Of a DNA stretch of 64,000 nt, positions 1 to 9,909 are shown piece after piece. This stretch comes from Haloferax prahovense DSM 18310 (GTDB taxonomy: Archaea; Halobacteriota; Halobacteria; Halobacteriales; Haloferacaceae). The stretch spans positions 379,742 to 443,741 of the forward strand of contig NZ_AOLG01000008.1 in NCBI RefSeq assembly GCF_000336815.1, read 5' to 3'. Within the stretch, counting starts at the first letter, position 1. Each line of letters opens with the position of its first letter. The notes below the pieces were generated by a model. The model searched no databases, had not been told where the DNA came from, and saw only the letters and a list, made by a program, of their open reading frames with translations. A program made the translations under genes and the position numbers.

Positions 1-1
1 G

Positions 2-1876
2 ATTTCGGGCACGCCGCCGGCGCGGCACCGCTCCGGCCGCCCGCTGAAGACGCTCAGCCAGCGCCTGAAGGGTAAGGAGGGTCGCTTCCGCGGCTCCCTG
101 TCCGGCAAGCGCGTCAACTTCTCGGCCCGTACCGTCATCTCGCCGGACCCGACCCTGTCGCTCAACGAGGTCGGCGTCCCGGACCGCGTCGCGTCCGAGA
201 TGACCCAGACGATGAACGTCACCGAGCGCAACATCGACGAGGCTCGCCAGTACGTCCGTAACGGACCCGAGAGCCACCCCGGCGCGAACTACGTCCGCCG
301 TCCGGACGGCCGCCGCCTGAAGGTGACCGAAAAGAACTGCGAGGAACTCGCGGAGAAGGTCGAACTCGGCTGGGAGGTCAACCGCCACCTCGTCGACGGC
401 GACATCGTCATCTTCAACCGACAGCCGTCGCTGCACCGGATGTCCATCATGGCGCACGAAGTCGTCGTGATGCCGTACAAGACGTTCCGCCTGAACACCG
501 TCGTCTGTCCGCCGTACAACGCCGACTTCGACGGCGACGAGATGAACATGCACGCCCTCCAGAACGAGGAGGCCCGTGCCGAGGCGCGCGTCCTCATGCG
601 CGTCCAAGAGCAGATTCTCTCGCCGCGCTTCGGTGAGAACATCATCGGCGCGATTCAGGACCACATCTCGGGCACCTACCTGCTCACCCACGACAACCCC
701 GAGTTCGTCGAGACGCAGGCGCTCGACCTGCTCCGCGCGACGCGCGTGGACACGCTCCCCGAGCCCGCGGGCGAAAACGAGGACGGCCAGTCCTACTGGA
801 CCGGCCAGCAGATCTTCTCCGAACTCCTGCCCGACGACCTGAACATGGAGTTCACCTCGAAGGTCGGCGACACGGTCACCATCGAGGACGGCCAGCTCAC
901 TCAGGGTACCATCGACGAGGACGCCGTCGGCGCGTTCGGTGGCGAAATCGTCGACGCCCTCGCCAAGGACTACTCGAAGACGCGCTCGCGCATCTTCATC
1001 AACGAGATTGCCTCGCTCGCGATGCGCGCCATCATGCACTTCGGGCTGTCTATCGGTATCGACGACGAGTCCATCCCGGACGAGGCGACGGCGCAGGTCG
1101 ACGAGGCCATCGACGCCGCCTACGACAAGATTCAGGAACTCATCGAAATCTACGAGGCGGGCGAGCTCGAGTCCCTGCCGGGCCGCTCCGTCGACGAGAC
1201 GCTGGAGATGAAGATCATGCAGCGCCTCGGCAAGGCGCGTGACTCCGCCGGTGAAATCGCGGAGGACCACTTCGAGGAGGACAACCCCGCGGTCGTGATG
1301 TCGAAGTCCGGCGCGCGTGCGTCCATGCTCAACCTGACCCAGATGGCCGGCTGTGTCGGCCAGCAGGCGGTTCGGGGCGAGCGCATCAACCGCGGCTACG
1401 AGGGTCGCACCCTGAGCCACTACCAGAAAGGCGACCTCTCGGCCGAGGCCCACGGCTTCGTCGAGAACTCCTACCGCGCCGGCCTCACGCCGCGTGAGTT
1501 CTTCTTCCACGCGATGGGTGGCCGCGAAGGGCTGGTCGACACGGCAGTCCGGACCTCGAAGTCCGGCTACCTGCAGCGTCGGCTCATCAACGCCCTCTCC
1601 GAACTCGAAGCGCAGTACGACGGCTCCGTCCGCGACACGTCGGGGACCATCGTTCAGTTCGAGTTCGGCGAAGACGGCACGAGCCCGGTGAAGGTCTCGT
1701 CCGACGACGAGACGCCGATCGACGTCGAGAACATCGCCGACCGAATCCTCACCTCGGAGTTCAGCTCCGCCGAGGAGAAGGAACGCTTCCTCGGCGAGCG
1801 CGAACCGCCGACCAACCTCTCCGAGCACGCCGAACCGCGTGTCGACGCCCGTGCGGGGGTCGAATCCGATGACTGA
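2..1876 (+). CDS. rpoA1: DNA-directed RNA polymerase subunit A' (3' part, cut by window start)
   Basis: This is the C-terminal part of the largest catalytic subunit of archaeal RNA polymerase, the homologue of the N-terminal two thirds of bacterial beta'. The reading frame is open from base 2, so the start lies outside the window. The catalytic Mg-binding motif NADFDGD is encoded at 518-538. The preceding sequence (lid/rudder region, [17 protein letters not shown]) and the following bridge and trigger-loop regions are typical of the family. The gene ends by overlapping the rpoA2 start by 8 bp, as expected for the split A'/A'' arrangement of archaea. Identification is certain; only the 5' end is missing. 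Confidence 0.98.
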   Translation: MSGTPPARHRSGRPLKTLSQRLKGKEGRFRGSLSGKRVNFSARTVISPDPTLSLNEVGVPDRVASEMTQTMNVTERNIDEARQYVRNGPESHPGANYVRRPDGRRLKVTEKNCEELAEKVELGWEVNRHLVDGDIVIFNRQPSLHRMSIMAHEVVVMPYKTFRLNTVVCPPYNADFDGDEMNMHALQNEEARAEARVLMRVQEQILSPRFGENIIGAIQDHISGTYLLTHDNPEFVETQALDLLRATRVDTLPEPAGENEDGQSYWTGQQIFSELLPDDLNMEFTSKVGDTVTIEDGQLTQGTIDEDAVGAFGGEIVDALAKDYSKTRSRIFINEIASLAMRAIMHFGLSIGIDDESIPDEATAQVDEAIDAAYDKIQELIEIYEAGELESLPGRSVDETLEMKIMQRLGKARDSAGEIAEDHFEEDNPAVVMSKSGARASMLNLTQMAGCVGQQAVRGERINRGYEGRTLSHYQKGDLSAEAHGFVENSYRAGLTPREFFFHAMGGREGLVDTAVRTSKSGYLQRRLINALSELEAQYDGSVRDTSGTIVQFEFGEDGTSPVKVSSDDETPIDVENIADRILTSEFSSAEEKERFLGEREPPTNLSEHAEPRVDARAGVESDD

Positions 1877-3128
1877 ACACGACGCAACCGCCGACTACGA
1901 GTTCGTCGACGACGCCATCGTCGACGTCGTCGAGTCCAAAGAGCTGTCTCGACGCCTGAAGGACCGAATCTACCAGACCATCGAAGAGCGCGAGGGCGTC
2001 TCGTTCGAACAGGCCGGCGAAATCGCGCAGGCCGTCGAGGCGCGCTACCTCGACACCCGCGTCGACCCGCTCGACCCCGTCGGGACGGTCTCGGCGCAGT
2101 CCATCGGTGAGCCGGGGACGCAGATGACGATGAACACGTTCCACTACGCGGGCGTCGCCGAAATCGACGTCACGCAGGGACTGCCGCGCCTCATCGAACT
2201 GGTGGACGCGCGGAAGCCCCCCGACACGCCGATGATGACCGTGTACCTCGAAGACGAGTACGCGAACAACCGCGAACTCGCCCACCAGGTCGTCTGGAAC
2301 ATCGAGTCCACGAAGATTCTGGCGCTCGGCGACATCTCGACGAACGTCGCCGACATGGTCGTCCAGATCAACCTCAACGACGAGACGCTTCTCGAACGCT
2401 GGCCGACCTACGACGACGAGGGCGTCGTCGCGAGCGAAATCGCGGAGACCATCGAGGACGCGCTCGGTATCAAGACTCGCCGCGAGGGGACGCTCATCGA
2501 GTTCGGCCCCGAGAGCCCGAGCTACCGCCGGCTCCTCCAACTCGTCGAGGAACTGCGCGACATCGTGTTCAAGGGCATCGAGGAGGTCTCCCGCGTCGTC
2601 ATCCGCAAGGAGAACAACGAGGACACCGACGAAGAGGAGTTCGTCCTCTACACCGAGGGTTCGGCGTTCGGCGACGCGCTCGCCATCGAGGGCGTCGACG
2701 CCTCCCGGAGCACCTCGAACAACATCCACGAGGTGCACAAGCAGCTCGGCATCGAGGCCGCCCGCGAGGCCATCATCGACGAGACGATGAACACGCTCCG
2801 CGAGCAGGGTCTCGACGACGTGAACATCCGCCACCTGATGCTCGTCGCGGACATCATGACGAACGACGGGACCATCGAGTCCATCGGCCGTCACGGTATC
2901 TCCGGGTCGAAGGACTCCGTCCTCGCCCGCGCCGCGTTCGAGGTCACGGTCAACCACCTGCTCGACGCCGCCATCCACGGCGAGGAAGACGACCTCGACG
3001 GCGTCATCGAGAACGTCATCGTCGGCAAGCCGATTGCGATCGGCACCGGCGACGTGGACCTCCGCATGGGCTCGCTCGACGTCGAGGACGCGGACGCCAA
3101 CGCGGCACCCGAACCGTCTGACGACTGA
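1869..3128 (+). CDS. rpoA2: DNA-directed RNA polymerase subunit A''
   Basis: A 419-aa protein that carries the C-terminal third of the beta'-like subunit. It joins A' to complete the polymerase active centre. The conserved segment with [13 protein letters not shown] (rest of the trigger loop) and the Gly-rich block near [13 protein letters not shown] support the call. The ATG at 1869 is chosen because it begins the conserved start [15 protein letters not shown] and overlaps the rpoA1 stop; upstream in-frame starts would extend deep into rpoA1. Translation is probably coupled to rpoA1. nusA follows after 2 bp, so the three genes form one operon. Confidence 0.98.
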   Translation: MTEHDATADYEFVDDAIVDVVESKELSRRLKDRIYQTIEEREGVSFEQAGEIAQAVEARYLDTRVDPLDPVGTVSAQSIGEPGTQMTMNTFHYAGVAEIDVTQGLPRLIELVDARKPPDTPMMTVYLEDEYANNRELAHQVVWNIESTKILALGDISTNVADMVVQINLNDETLLERWPTYDDEGVVASEIAETIEDALGIKTRREGTLIEFGPESPSYRRLLQLVEELRDIVFKGIEEVSRVVIRKENNEDTDEEEFVLYTEGSAFGDALAIEGVDASRSTSNNIHEVHKQLGIEAAREAIIDETMNTLREQGLDDVNIRHLMLVADIMTNDGTIESIGRHGISGSKDSVLARAAFEVTVNHLLDAAIHGEEDDLDGVIENVIVGKPIAIGTGDVDLRMGSLDVEDADANAAPEPSDD

Positions 3129-3130
3129 CG

Positions 3131-3550
3131 ATGAAAGTTACGCTGTCGGATACGGCCCGGCGCTTCATCGCCCTCTTCGAGGAGGAGACGGAGGCGACCG
3201 CCCACGACTGCCTCGTGTTCGAGGACCGGGTCGTCTTCCTCGTCGCCGCGGGCGACATGGCGACGGCCATCGGCCCCGGCGGGCGGACCGTCCAGTCGGT
3301 CGAGCGGCAACTCGGTCGGTCGGTCGAGCTGGTCGAGGACGCCGACACGCCGGAGGCGTTCGTCGCGAGCGCGCTCGCGCCGGCGGCCGTCCGACACGTG
3401 ACTCTCTCGCGGCAGAACGACACCGTCGCGTACGTCGAGGTCGCCGAAGCCGACCGCGGCGTCGCCATCGGCGCGAGCGGGAAGACCATCGACACCGCGC
3501 GCGAGCTGGCGCGTCGTCACTACGACATCGACGACATCCAGTTGACGTAG
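3131..3550 (+). CDS. nusA: NusA-like transcription termination/elongation factor
   Basis: A 139-aa archaeal NusA made only of two KH RNA-binding domains. GPGG (about residue 51) and GASG (about residue 115) are the two KH loop motifs. Unlike bacterial NusA it lacks the N-terminal RNAP-binding and S1 domains, which is normal for archaea. It begins 2 bp after rpoA2, so it is in the polymerase operon. The exact biochemical role of archaeal NusA is less well established than that of the bacterial protein. Confidence 0.95.
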   Translation: MKVTLSDTARRFIALFEEETEATAHDCLVFEDRVVFLVAAGDMATAIGPGGRTVQSVERQLGRSVELVEDADTPEAFVASALAPAAVRHVTLSRQNDTVAYVEVAEADRGVAIGASGKTIDTARELARRHYDIDDIQLT

Positions 3551-3604
3551 GGCGGCGGCCGACCCGACCACACGTTTTTGTCCCCACCGAACGGCGAGCT
3601 ACGC

Positions 3605-4492
3605 ATGTCGCCGATACGACAGTCGGTCGGGCTCGCGGTCGGACAACTCGACCCGACGGGATTCGCCGAGTACGAGGAGCTCGCGAGCGTGACCGTGGGG
3701 TTCGCCGCCGCGGCGGTCGTGGTCTATCTGGTCGGTCGGCTTCTCGTCGTCCCGGGCGTGACGAGGCTCGTCAGCGCCCGGAACCGGAACAACCCGACGT
3801 TGCAGTCGGCGACGGAGACCTACGCGCACGCGTTCGTCATCGCGCTCGCAACGCTCGCGGGCGTCGTCGGCGCGGGCTACGCGTCGGTGCTGACCGACAC
3901 CGCGCTCATCGTCGCGGCGCTGACGCTCGTCGTCGGCGTCGCCGGGCAGGAGGTCATCGGCGCGCTCATCAGCGGCCTCTTTCTCGTGGCCGACCCGGAC
4001 TTCAACGTCGGCGACTGGATATCGTGGCCCGGCGGCGAGGGCGTCGTCGAGGCGGTCGACTTCCGGGTCACGCGCGTGCGGACGGTCAACAACGAGACCA
4101 TCTCCGTGCCGAACACGGAACTCACGACGAACGCGCTCACCCGCCCGTACGGCCGAGAGCGGTACCGCATCACCGAGCGCGTCGCGTACGCCGACGACAC
4201 GGAGTTGGCGCTCCGCGAACTCGTCGAGACCGCGCGGGAGGACGACCGCGTGCTCGACGACCCGGAGCCGACCGCGCGCATCCTCGAGTTCGCCGGGAGT
4301 TCGATCGGTCTGCAGGCGGAGTTCTGGGTCGAATCGCCGATGGACGTGAGCCTCGTCGACGTTCGCTCGCAGTACCGGCGTCGAGTCAAGCGGCGGTTCG
4401 ACGAGGAGGGGCTGACGCTGGGGCCGGCGTCGGGCCGGGAGGTCAGCGGCCGCCTCGACGTGGACCTCGTCGGGGAGCGCGGCGGCGAGTGA
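3605..4492 (+). CDS. MscS-family small-conductance mechanosensitive channel
   Basis: A 295-aa membrane channel that would open under membrane tension to release osmolytes, a useful valve for a halophile facing dilution. Three hydrophobic segments lie near residues 26-50, 77-99 and 101-130. The third runs into the Gly/Ala-rich pore helix and the beta domain (DPDFNVGDWI, then VNNETISVPN). The C-terminal alpha/beta domain follows. ATG 3605 is preferred over a TTG 27 bp upstream because it gives the compact N-terminus. It lies 54 bp after nusA on the same strand, but its function is unrelated, so it interrupts the RNAP/ribosomal cluster. Confidence 0.92.
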   Translation: MSPIRQSVGLAVGQLDPTGFAEYEELASVTVGFAAAAVVVYLVGRLLVVPGVTRLVSARNRNNPTLQSATETYAHAFVIALATLAGVVGAGYASVLTDTALIVAALTLVVGVAGQEVIGALISGLFLVADPDFNVGDWISWPGGEGVVEAVDFRVTRVRTVNNETISVPNTELTTNALTRPYGRERYRITERVAYADDTELALRELVETAREDDRVLDDPEPTARILEFAGSSIGLQAEFWVESPMDVSLVDVRSQYRRRVKRRFDEEGLTLGPASGREVSGRLDVDLVGERGGE

Positions 4493-4683
4493 CCCGGTCA
4501 GACGGGCGCGTCACCCCGCGTGCGTGTCGTTCGCATGGGTGGACGAAACGACACCATCTCCGGGCGGTTTAGTCCCTCTTCGCCGCGGAGGGGGCGTCGT
4601 TCGAATCGGAGAAACGACCTCAGATTCCTCCTTAGGGGTCGCTAATCGCTCCTGAAGCCGTCTCACCGGATTCGAAAAGGGAG

Positions 4684-4693
4684 GCTTAAGTAG
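4684..4693 (+). promoter_or_regulatory. TATA box of rps12
   Basis: GCTTAAGTAG is centred about 30 bp before the rps12 ATG at 4718. That would place transcription initiation at about 4715, giving a nearly leaderless mRNA. The 225-bp gap after the MscS gene holds no other gene that I can see. Confidence 0.6.
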
Positions 4694-4717
4694 CTCCATC
4701 TGGAACTGTTGTTCACT

Positions 4718-5146
4718 ATGGCGAACGGCAAATACGCCGCGCGCAAGCTCAAGCAGGACCGGCAGAAGCGCCGCTGGTCCGACTCTGAGTACGCGCGCCG
4801 TGAGCGCGGTCTCGGCAAGAAGTCCGACCCGCTCGAGGGTGCTCCGCAGGGTCGCGGCATCGTCCTCGAGAAGGTCGGTATCGAAGCGAAGCAGCCGAAC
4901 TCGGCGATTCGGAAATGCGTCCGTGTTCAGCTCATCAAGAACGGAAAGCAGGTCACCGCCTTCTGTCCCGGTGACGGCGCGATTTCGTTCATCGACGAAC
5001 ACGACGAAGTCACCATCGCCGGTATCGGCGGCGCGAAGGGTCGCGCGATGGGCGACCTTTCGGGTGTCAACTACAAGGTCGAGAAGGTCAACGGCGTCTC
5101 GATGATCGAACTCGTCCGCGGGAACGCTGAAAAGCCGGTGCGCTAA
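4718..5146 (+). CDS. rps12: 30S ribosomal protein S12 (uS12)
   Basis: A 142-aa decoding-centre protein of the small ribosomal subunit. The conserved segments [20 protein letters not shown] and the C-terminal Gly-rich [12 protein letters not shown] block are diagnostic. An upstream in-frame TTG at 4709 is rejected because the archaeal family starts [11 protein letters not shown]. rps7 follows after 2 bp, so this is the first gene of the str-type ribosomal operon. A TATA box sits about 30 bp upstream. Confidence 0.98.
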   Translation: MANGKYAARKLKQDRQKRRWSDSEYARRERGLGKKSDPLEGAPQGRGIVLEKVGIEAKQPNSAIRKCVRVQLIKNGKQVTAFCPGDGAISFIDEHDEVTIAGIGGAKGRAMGDLSGVNYKVEKVNGVSMIELVRGNAEKPVR

Positions 5147-5148
5147 CC

Positions 5149-5763
5149 ATGTCGGAAAGCGACGCACCCGAGCCCGAGTCCCCCGCGAGCAGCGAGGAAG
5201 CAAAGGAGAACGCGCTTCTGTTCGGCGTCTGGGACGTCTCCGAAATGGAGTACACCGACCCCAGCATGAGCCGGTACATCAAGGCGACGCCCATCGCCCA
5301 CACGATGGGTCGTCACGCCTCGAAGCAGTTCCAGAAGTCCGAAATCAGCATCGTCGAGCGGCTCATCAACCGCCTGATGCAGACCGAGGACAACACGGGA
5401 CACAAGCAGAAGACGAGCAAAATCGTCAAGGAAGCGTTCGAAATCGTCAACGAGCGCACCGAGGAGAACCCCGTGCAGGTGCTCATCCGCGCGGTCGAGA
5501 ACGCCGGCCCCCGCGAGGAGACCGTCCGACTCAAGTACGGCGGTATCTCGGTCCCGCAGGCCGTCGACGTCGCCCCGCAGCGCCGCGTCGACGAGGCGCT
5601 GAAGTTCATCGCGCAGGGCACGCTCAGCGGCTCCTACAAGACGACGACCACCGCCGCCGAGGCGCTCGCACAGCAGCTCGTCGGTGCGGCCGACTACGAC
5701 GTCCAGACGTACGCTATCTCCCAGAAAGAGGAGAAAGAGCGCGTCGCCGAAGCAGCCCGGTAA
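5149..5763 (+). CDS. rps7: 30S ribosomal protein S7 (uS7)
   Basis: A 204-aa head protein of the small subunit that binds the 3' domain of 16S rRNA. It shows the conserved uS7 helical block (INRLMQTEDNTGHKQK, then NPVQVLIRAVENAGPREE). The acidic N-terminal extension of about 30 residues is typical of haloarchaea. It is translated right after rps12. A T-rich stretch (about 5770-5790, TTTCGTTTTTC) after the stop is a likely transcription end, before the oppositely oriented DUF5781 gene. Confidence 0.98.
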   Translation: MSESDAPEPESPASSEEAKENALLFGVWDVSEMEYTDPSMSRYIKATPIAHTMGRHASKQFQKSEISIVERLINRLMQTEDNTGHKQKTSKIVKEAFEIVNERTEENPVQVLIRAVENAGPREETVRLKYGGISVPQAVDVAPQRRVDEALKFIAQGTLSGSYKTTTTAAEALAQQLVGAADYDVQTYAISQKEEKERVAEAAR

Positions 5764-5870
5764 TCTCTCCACTCTCTTTCGTTTTTCACCGCGCCGAGTG
5801 ACGACGCCGTCCGGTCGGGCCGGTGGGACCCACGCCGTCCGTCTGACGCCTCGCGGCCGGTACGTAGCGC

Positions 5871-6626
5871 TCAGTCGGCGGCCATCTCCGGGTTGACGAC
5901 GTAGTGTTTCACCACGTCGACGAGCGTCCGGCGGTACTCGCTTTTCGAGGGGTCGTCGGCGAGCGTTCGGAAGTGCTCTTTGAACGTCTCGAGAGACACC
6001 GACGGCGCGTCGTCGCCCGCGGCGTGGGCGAGGTCGTACAGCCGGTGGTCGGACTCGACGAGGTCGTGTCGCTCCACGAGCGCGAGGGCGAACGCGGCGT
6101 TCACGGCCGTGATTTCGGGGTCCGAACCCGAGGTGACGAGTCGGGAGCCGGGGCGGCCGGACGCCTGCGGTCGGTCGGCGAGCGCCGCCGCCAGTTGCGA
6201 CTCGAGGAACTGGACGAGCTTGTCCGCGGGCGCGACAGACAGCGTCAGGTCGTCGGCGTAGATGTCCTTGCAGTGGTTAGCGATTTGATAGCAGTGCGCG
6301 AGCTTTCGGCGCTCGACGGTGCGCCCCGCGAGCGCGAGAAAGACCGCCTCGCGCGTGGACTGGTAGTGCGAGACGTGGCCCTCTTCGTTTCGGGCCATGT
6401 GTGAGAGCTCGTGGAGCGCGAGTTCGCGGGCCATCGCGCTGGTGGCGGCCTGCCGGGAGATGTTGAGGACGTGGTGGTCCTGATAGTGGCCGGCCCACGT
6501 GCGGGAGTCGGGATCATCGCGAACGCGCACGTACACGGGGTACGAAAGCTCGAACTCGGTTTCGAACAGGTCGGCGGCGCTCAAGAACGGGTCTGCCGGT
6601 GCGCCCCCGACGACTCGGAGGTCCAT
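5871..6626 (-). CDS. DUF5781-type protein with a zinc-protease-like HELSH motif
   Basis: A 251-aa protein of unknown function; I recall the family name DUF5781 from haloarchaeal annotation. Residues 72-76 are HELSH inside the helix ALHELSHMARNEEGH, with H84 nearby. This matches the HExxH metal-binding helix of zinc peptidases. There is no signal peptide and no membrane segment, so it is cytoplasmic. It lies antisense between rps7 and aEF-2, convergent with rps7 and divergent from aEF-2. A TATA-like GATTGATAAC on its strand (about 6641-6650) lies upstream. Protease activity is an inference from the motif only. Confidence 0.85.
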   Translation of the reverse strand: MDLRVVGGAPADPFLSAADLFETEFELSYPVYVRVRDDPDSRTWAGHYQDHHVLNISRQAATSAMARELALHELSHMARNEEGHVSHYQSTREAVFLALAGRTVERRKLAHCYQIANHCKDIYADDLTLSVAPADKLVQFLESQLAAALADRPQASGRPGSRLVTSGSDPEITAVNAAFALALVERHDLVESDHRLYDLAHAAGDDAPSVSLETFKEHFRTLADDPSKSEYRRTLVDVVKHYVVNPEMAAD

Positions 6627-6815
6627 TCGACTTGAGAAATGTTATCAATCAACATGACTCTTACGCCGAGTGGGCGACGAGATCCGCGTCCGGCGGACAG
6701 TCTCGCCTATCGTGACAAAAATGCTCATACCCCGGCGGTAGGGCGGCTGAAAATGGGAAATCCGCTCGGCAAAAACACTACTCTTTTGACCCTCCTGCCG
6801 GTAGACCCCTGTATA

Positions 6816-8999
6816 ATGGGCCGACGAAAGAAGATCGTCCAGGAATGTGAGAAACTGATGGACAAGCCGGAGCAGATCCGGAACATCGCCATCGCCGCTC
6901 ACGTCGACCACGGTAAGACGACCCTCTCCGACAACCTCCTCGCGGGTGCGGGCATGATCTCTGACGAGACTGCCGGCCAGCAGCTCGCGATGGACACGAA
7001 GGAAGACGAACAGGAACGCGGCATCACCATCGACGCCGCAAACGTCTCGATGACCCACGAATGGGAAGGCGAGAACCACCTCATCAACCTCATCGACACG
7101 CCGGGCCACGTCGACTTCGGTGGCGACGTGACGCGCGCGATGCGCGCCGTCGACGGTGCGCTCGTCGTCGTCGACGCCGTCGAGGGTGCCATGCCGCAGA
7201 CCGAGACGGTCCTGCGTCAGGCGCTCCGCGAGGGCGTCAAGCCGGCGCTTTTCATCAACAAGGTCGACCGCCTCATCAACGAGCTGCAGGAAGGTCCCGA
7301 GGAGATGCAGAAGCGCCTCGTCGACGTCATCTCTGACGTCAACGAGCTCATCCGCGGGATGACCGAGGAGAAGGACTACGACTGGACGGTCTCCGTCGAA
7401 GACGGGACTGTCGCCTTCGGGTCCGCCCTCTACAAGTGGGGTGTCTCCATGCCGTCGATGGAGGAGACCGGTATCTCCTTCGGCGACATCATGGAACTCG
7501 AGCGCGGTGGCGACCGTCAGGAACTCCACGAGCGCACGCCGCTTTCGGACGTCGTTCTCGACATGGTCGCGGAGCACTTCCCCGACCCCCTCGACGCCCA
7601 GCCCCGTCGTATCCCGACGGTCTGGCGCGGTGACTCCGAGTCCGACCTCGCGCGCCAGATGCGCGAAGTCGACGACGACGGCGAAGTCGTCTTCATGGCG
7701 ACCGACATCTCGATGGACCCCCACGCGGGCGAAATCGCGACGGGTCGCCTCTTCTCCGGTACCATCCGCAAGGGTCAGGAGCTCTACGTCTCCGGGACCG
7801 CGGGCAAGAACCGCGTCCAGTCCGTCGGTGTCTTCATGGGCGGCGAGCGCGAGGAACTCGACCGCGGTGTCCCCGCAGGGAACATCGCGGCCGTCACGGG
7901 TCTCCGTGACGCCATCGCCGGTTCCACCGTCTCCTCCGTCGAGATGACGCCGTTCGAGTCCATCGAGCACATCTCCGAGCCTGTCATCACGAAGTCCGTC
8001 GAGGCAGAGCGCATGGACGACCTGCCGAAGCTCATCCAGACGCTCCAGCAGGTCGCGAAGGAAGACCCGACCATCCGCATCGAGATTAACGAGGACACGG
8101 GCGAGCACCTCATCTCCGGTCAGGGCGAGCTCCACCTCGAAGTCATCACCCAGCGCATCCGCGACAACCAGGGCATCCCGGTCCGCACCGGTGAGCCGAT
8201 TGTCGTCTACCGCGAGCAGGTCCAGGGCAAGTCCCACGAGGTCGAGGGCGTCTCCCCGAACCGCCACAACAAGTTCTACATCACGGCGGAACCCCTCTCG
8301 CAGGACATCGTCGACTCCATCAAGCTCGGCGAAATCTCGATGGACATGCCCGAACTGGAGCGCCGCGAGGCCCTCCAGGAAGCCGGCATGGACAAGGACA
8401 CGTCCCAGAACGTCGAACACATCCACGGGACGAACATCCTCATCGACGACACGAAGGGTATCCAGCACCTCAACGAGACGATGGAACTCGTCATCGAGGG
8501 TCTCGAAGAGGCGCTCGACGACGGTCCGCTCGCCGCGGAGCCCGTTCAGGGAACGCTCCTACGCCTCCACGACGCGCGACTCCACGAGGACACCATCCAC
8601 CGCGGTCCCGCCCAGGTCATCCCTGCGACGCGTGACGCGGTCCACCGCTCGCTCATCGCGGGTCAGGTGAAGCTCCTCGAACCCATCCAGAACGTCCGCA
8701 TCGACGTCGCCTCCGAATACATGGGCTCGGCCTCCGGCGAGATTCAGGGTCGCCGCGGCCGCGTCGACGACATGTACCAGGAAGGTGACCTCATGGTCAT
8801 CGAGGGCATCGCGCCCGTCGAAGAGATGATCGGCTTCTCGTCGGACATCCGTTCGGCCACGGAAGGTCGCGCCTCCTGGAACACGGAGAACGCCGGCTTC
8901 CGCGTGCTCTCGGACAACCTCCAGCGCGAGAAGATCATGGAGATCCGCGAGCGCAAGGGCATGAAGCTCGAGCTCTCGCAGGCTATCGACTACATCTAA
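6816..8999 (+). CDS. fusA: Translation elongation factor aEF-2
   Basis: A 727-aa GTPase that drives ribosomal translocation. The G1 motif AHVDHGKTT is at residues 28-36, followed by [10 protein letters not shown] and NKVDR. Domain IV contains the diphthamide site IHRGPAQ, with its His at about residue 595. ATG 6816 is chosen because it gives the family start [15 protein letters not shown]; in-frame codons further upstream would translate promoter DNA. The gene is monocistronic here, with a GC-rich hairpin plus T-run terminator directly after the stop. It belongs to the classical str group of genes. Confidence 0.97.
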   Translation: MGRRKKIVQECEKLMDKPEQIRNIAIAAHVDHGKTTLSDNLLAGAGMISDETAGQQLAMDTKEDEQERGITIDAANVSMTHEWEGENHLINLIDTPGHVDFGGDVTRAMRAVDGALVVVDAVEGAMPQTETVLRQALREGVKPALFINKVDRLINELQEGPEEMQKRLVDVISDVNELIRGMTEEKDYDWTVSVEDGTVAFGSALYKWGVSMPSMEETGISFGDIMELERGGDRQELHERTPLSDVVLDMVAEHFPDPLDAQPRRIPTVWRGDSESDLARQMREVDDDGEVVFMATDISMDPHAGEIATGRLFSGTIRKGQELYVSGTAGKNRVQSVGVFMGGEREELDRGVPAGNIAAVTGLRDAIAGSTVSSVEMTPFESIEHISEPVITKSVEAERMDDLPKLIQTLQQVAKEDPTIRIEINEDTGEHLISGQGELHLEVITQRIRDNQGIPVRTGEPIVVYREQVQGKSHEVEGVSPNRHNKFYITAEPLSQDIVDSIKLGEISMDMPELERREALQEAGMDKDTSQNVEHIHGTNILIDDTKGIQHLNETMELVIEGLEEALDDGPLAAEPVQGTLLRLHDARLHEDTIHRGPAQVIPATRDAVHRSLIAGQVKLLEPIQNVRIDVASEYMGSASGEIQGRRGRVDDMYQEGDLMVIEGIAPVEEMIGFSSDIRSATEGRASWNTENAGFRVLSDNLQREKIMEIRERKGMKLELSQAIDYI

Positions 9000-9030
9000 G
9001 CGCGAGCCTTCGCGCCTTCTTTCGTTTTTT
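9000..9030 (+). terminator. Hairpin and T-run terminator after aEF-2
   Basis: GCGCGA (9000-9005) and TCGCGC (9010-9015) form a 6-bp stem with a 4-nt loop. They are followed by a pyrimidine tract ending in six T at 9025-9030. It begins one base after the aEF-2 stop. Confidence 0.6.
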
Positions 9031-9203
9031 CACCCGGGCAGCGATGGCCCCGGTCCGTCGGCCCGCCGCCGTGCCGCGCCCGACGGCCTTCCCGCGTCGT
9101 CCTCCGGTGGCCGAGACCGTCTCCGAGCGCTCTGTCGCGGTCGACCTCCCCGTGACACATGCCAGCACGCTGTCGACGTCGGCAAACCGTGTCGGCTGCG
9201 AAG

Positions 9204-9212
9204 GCTTATACC
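9204..9212 (+). promoter_or_regulatory. TATA box upstream of the leader ORF/ACT/homoserine dehydrogenase unit
   Basis: GCTTATACC is centred about 28 bp before the ATG at 9236 and 132 bp before the ACT-protein ATG at 9340. Transcription would start at about 9235, which is exactly at the small upstream ORF and not near the ACT gene. The rest of 9031-9203 shows no gene. Confidence 0.6.
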
Positions 9213-9235
9213 ACGTGGCCGAATCACGGATACGT

Positions 9236-9343
9236 ATGCGTAAGGGTACGTCTCTCGACTCCTGGCGCGACGACGCGAAACCACGACCGAACCGCGCGTC
9301 GCGGACAACAGCGTCGGGACGGCCCACGGGGGTGGGGCGATGA
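9236..9343 (+). CDS. Putative 35-aa leader ORF upstream of threonine-pathway genes
   Basis: A short open frame starting MRKGTSLDSW, rich in Arg, with four Thr and four Ser. Its ATG coincides with the start point predicted from the TATA box at 9204-9212. Its stop overlaps the start of the ACT-domain gene as ATGA. It could be a leaderless leader peptide that couples or attenuates downstream translation, or just an untranslated 5' leader that happens to be open. I know no homologue. Low confidence that it is translated. Confidence 0.35.
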   Translation: MRKGTSLDSWRDDAKPRPNRASRTTASGRPTGVGR

Positions 9344-9909
9344 GCGCACAGGACCTCGACGGCGGGAGCGACGCCGAGACCGACGGGAGCGGCGAGATGC
9401 CGAAACCGCACACGATTCGGCTCGAACTCGTCGACGAGCCCGGACAGCTTTTGGCCGCGCTCAAGCCCATCTCCGACAACGGCGGTAACTTGCTTTCCAT
9501 CTTCCACGAGCGCGGGAGCCTGACTCCTCGGGGGCACATCCCCGTGGAGGTCGACCTCGAGTGCCCGCCCGACCGCTTCGAGCGAATCGTCGAGGCGCTC
9601 CGCGACGCCGGCGTCAACGTCATCCGCGCCGGCGCGGAGCACTTCGGCGAGGAGGTAATGGTCATCCTCGTCGGCGACATCGTCGATTCCGACCTCTCGG
9701 ACACGCTCCACCGCATCGAGTCCTCGGCGGACGCGACGTTACAGGACCTGTCGCTGTCCGCCCGCGAGGGGACTAACGAGGCGTCGAGCGCACGACTCCG
9801 GCTCGCGGTCCGCTCCGGCCGCGTCGACGAGACGCTGTCGGTCGTTCGCGACCTCGCCGCCGAGAAGGGACTGCACGTCGTCGAGCCGCTCGCGGAGGGG
9901 TCCCAATGA
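9340..9909 (+). CDS. ACT-domain amino-acid-binding protein
   Basis: A 189-aa protein with an N-terminal ACT domain (about residues 25-100, beginning HTIRLELVDEPGQLLAAL). A second ACT-like beta-alpha-beta half follows in the C-terminal 70 residues. ACT domains bind amino acids allosterically. It overlaps homoserine dehydrogenase by 4 bp (ATGA). The natural reading is a regulatory subunit or sensor that gives feedback control of that enzyme by threonine or another aspartate-family amino acid, since the dehydrogenase itself has no ACT domain. The ligand is not shown by the sequence. Confidence 0.85.
   Translation: MSAQDLDGGSDAETDGSGEMPKPHTIRLELVDEPGQLLAALKPISDNGGNLLSIFHERGSLTPRGHIPVEVDLECPPDRFERIVEALRDAGVNVIRAGAEHFGEEVMVILVGDIVDSDLSDTLHRIESSADATLQDLSLSAREGTNEASSARLRLAVRSGRVDETLSVVRDLAAEKGLHVVEPLAEGSQ

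Noticed and set aside
3034..4572. A 512-codon frame rich in Arg
   Set aside because: Out-of-frame reading of rpoA2, nusA and mscS; composition is not protein-like.
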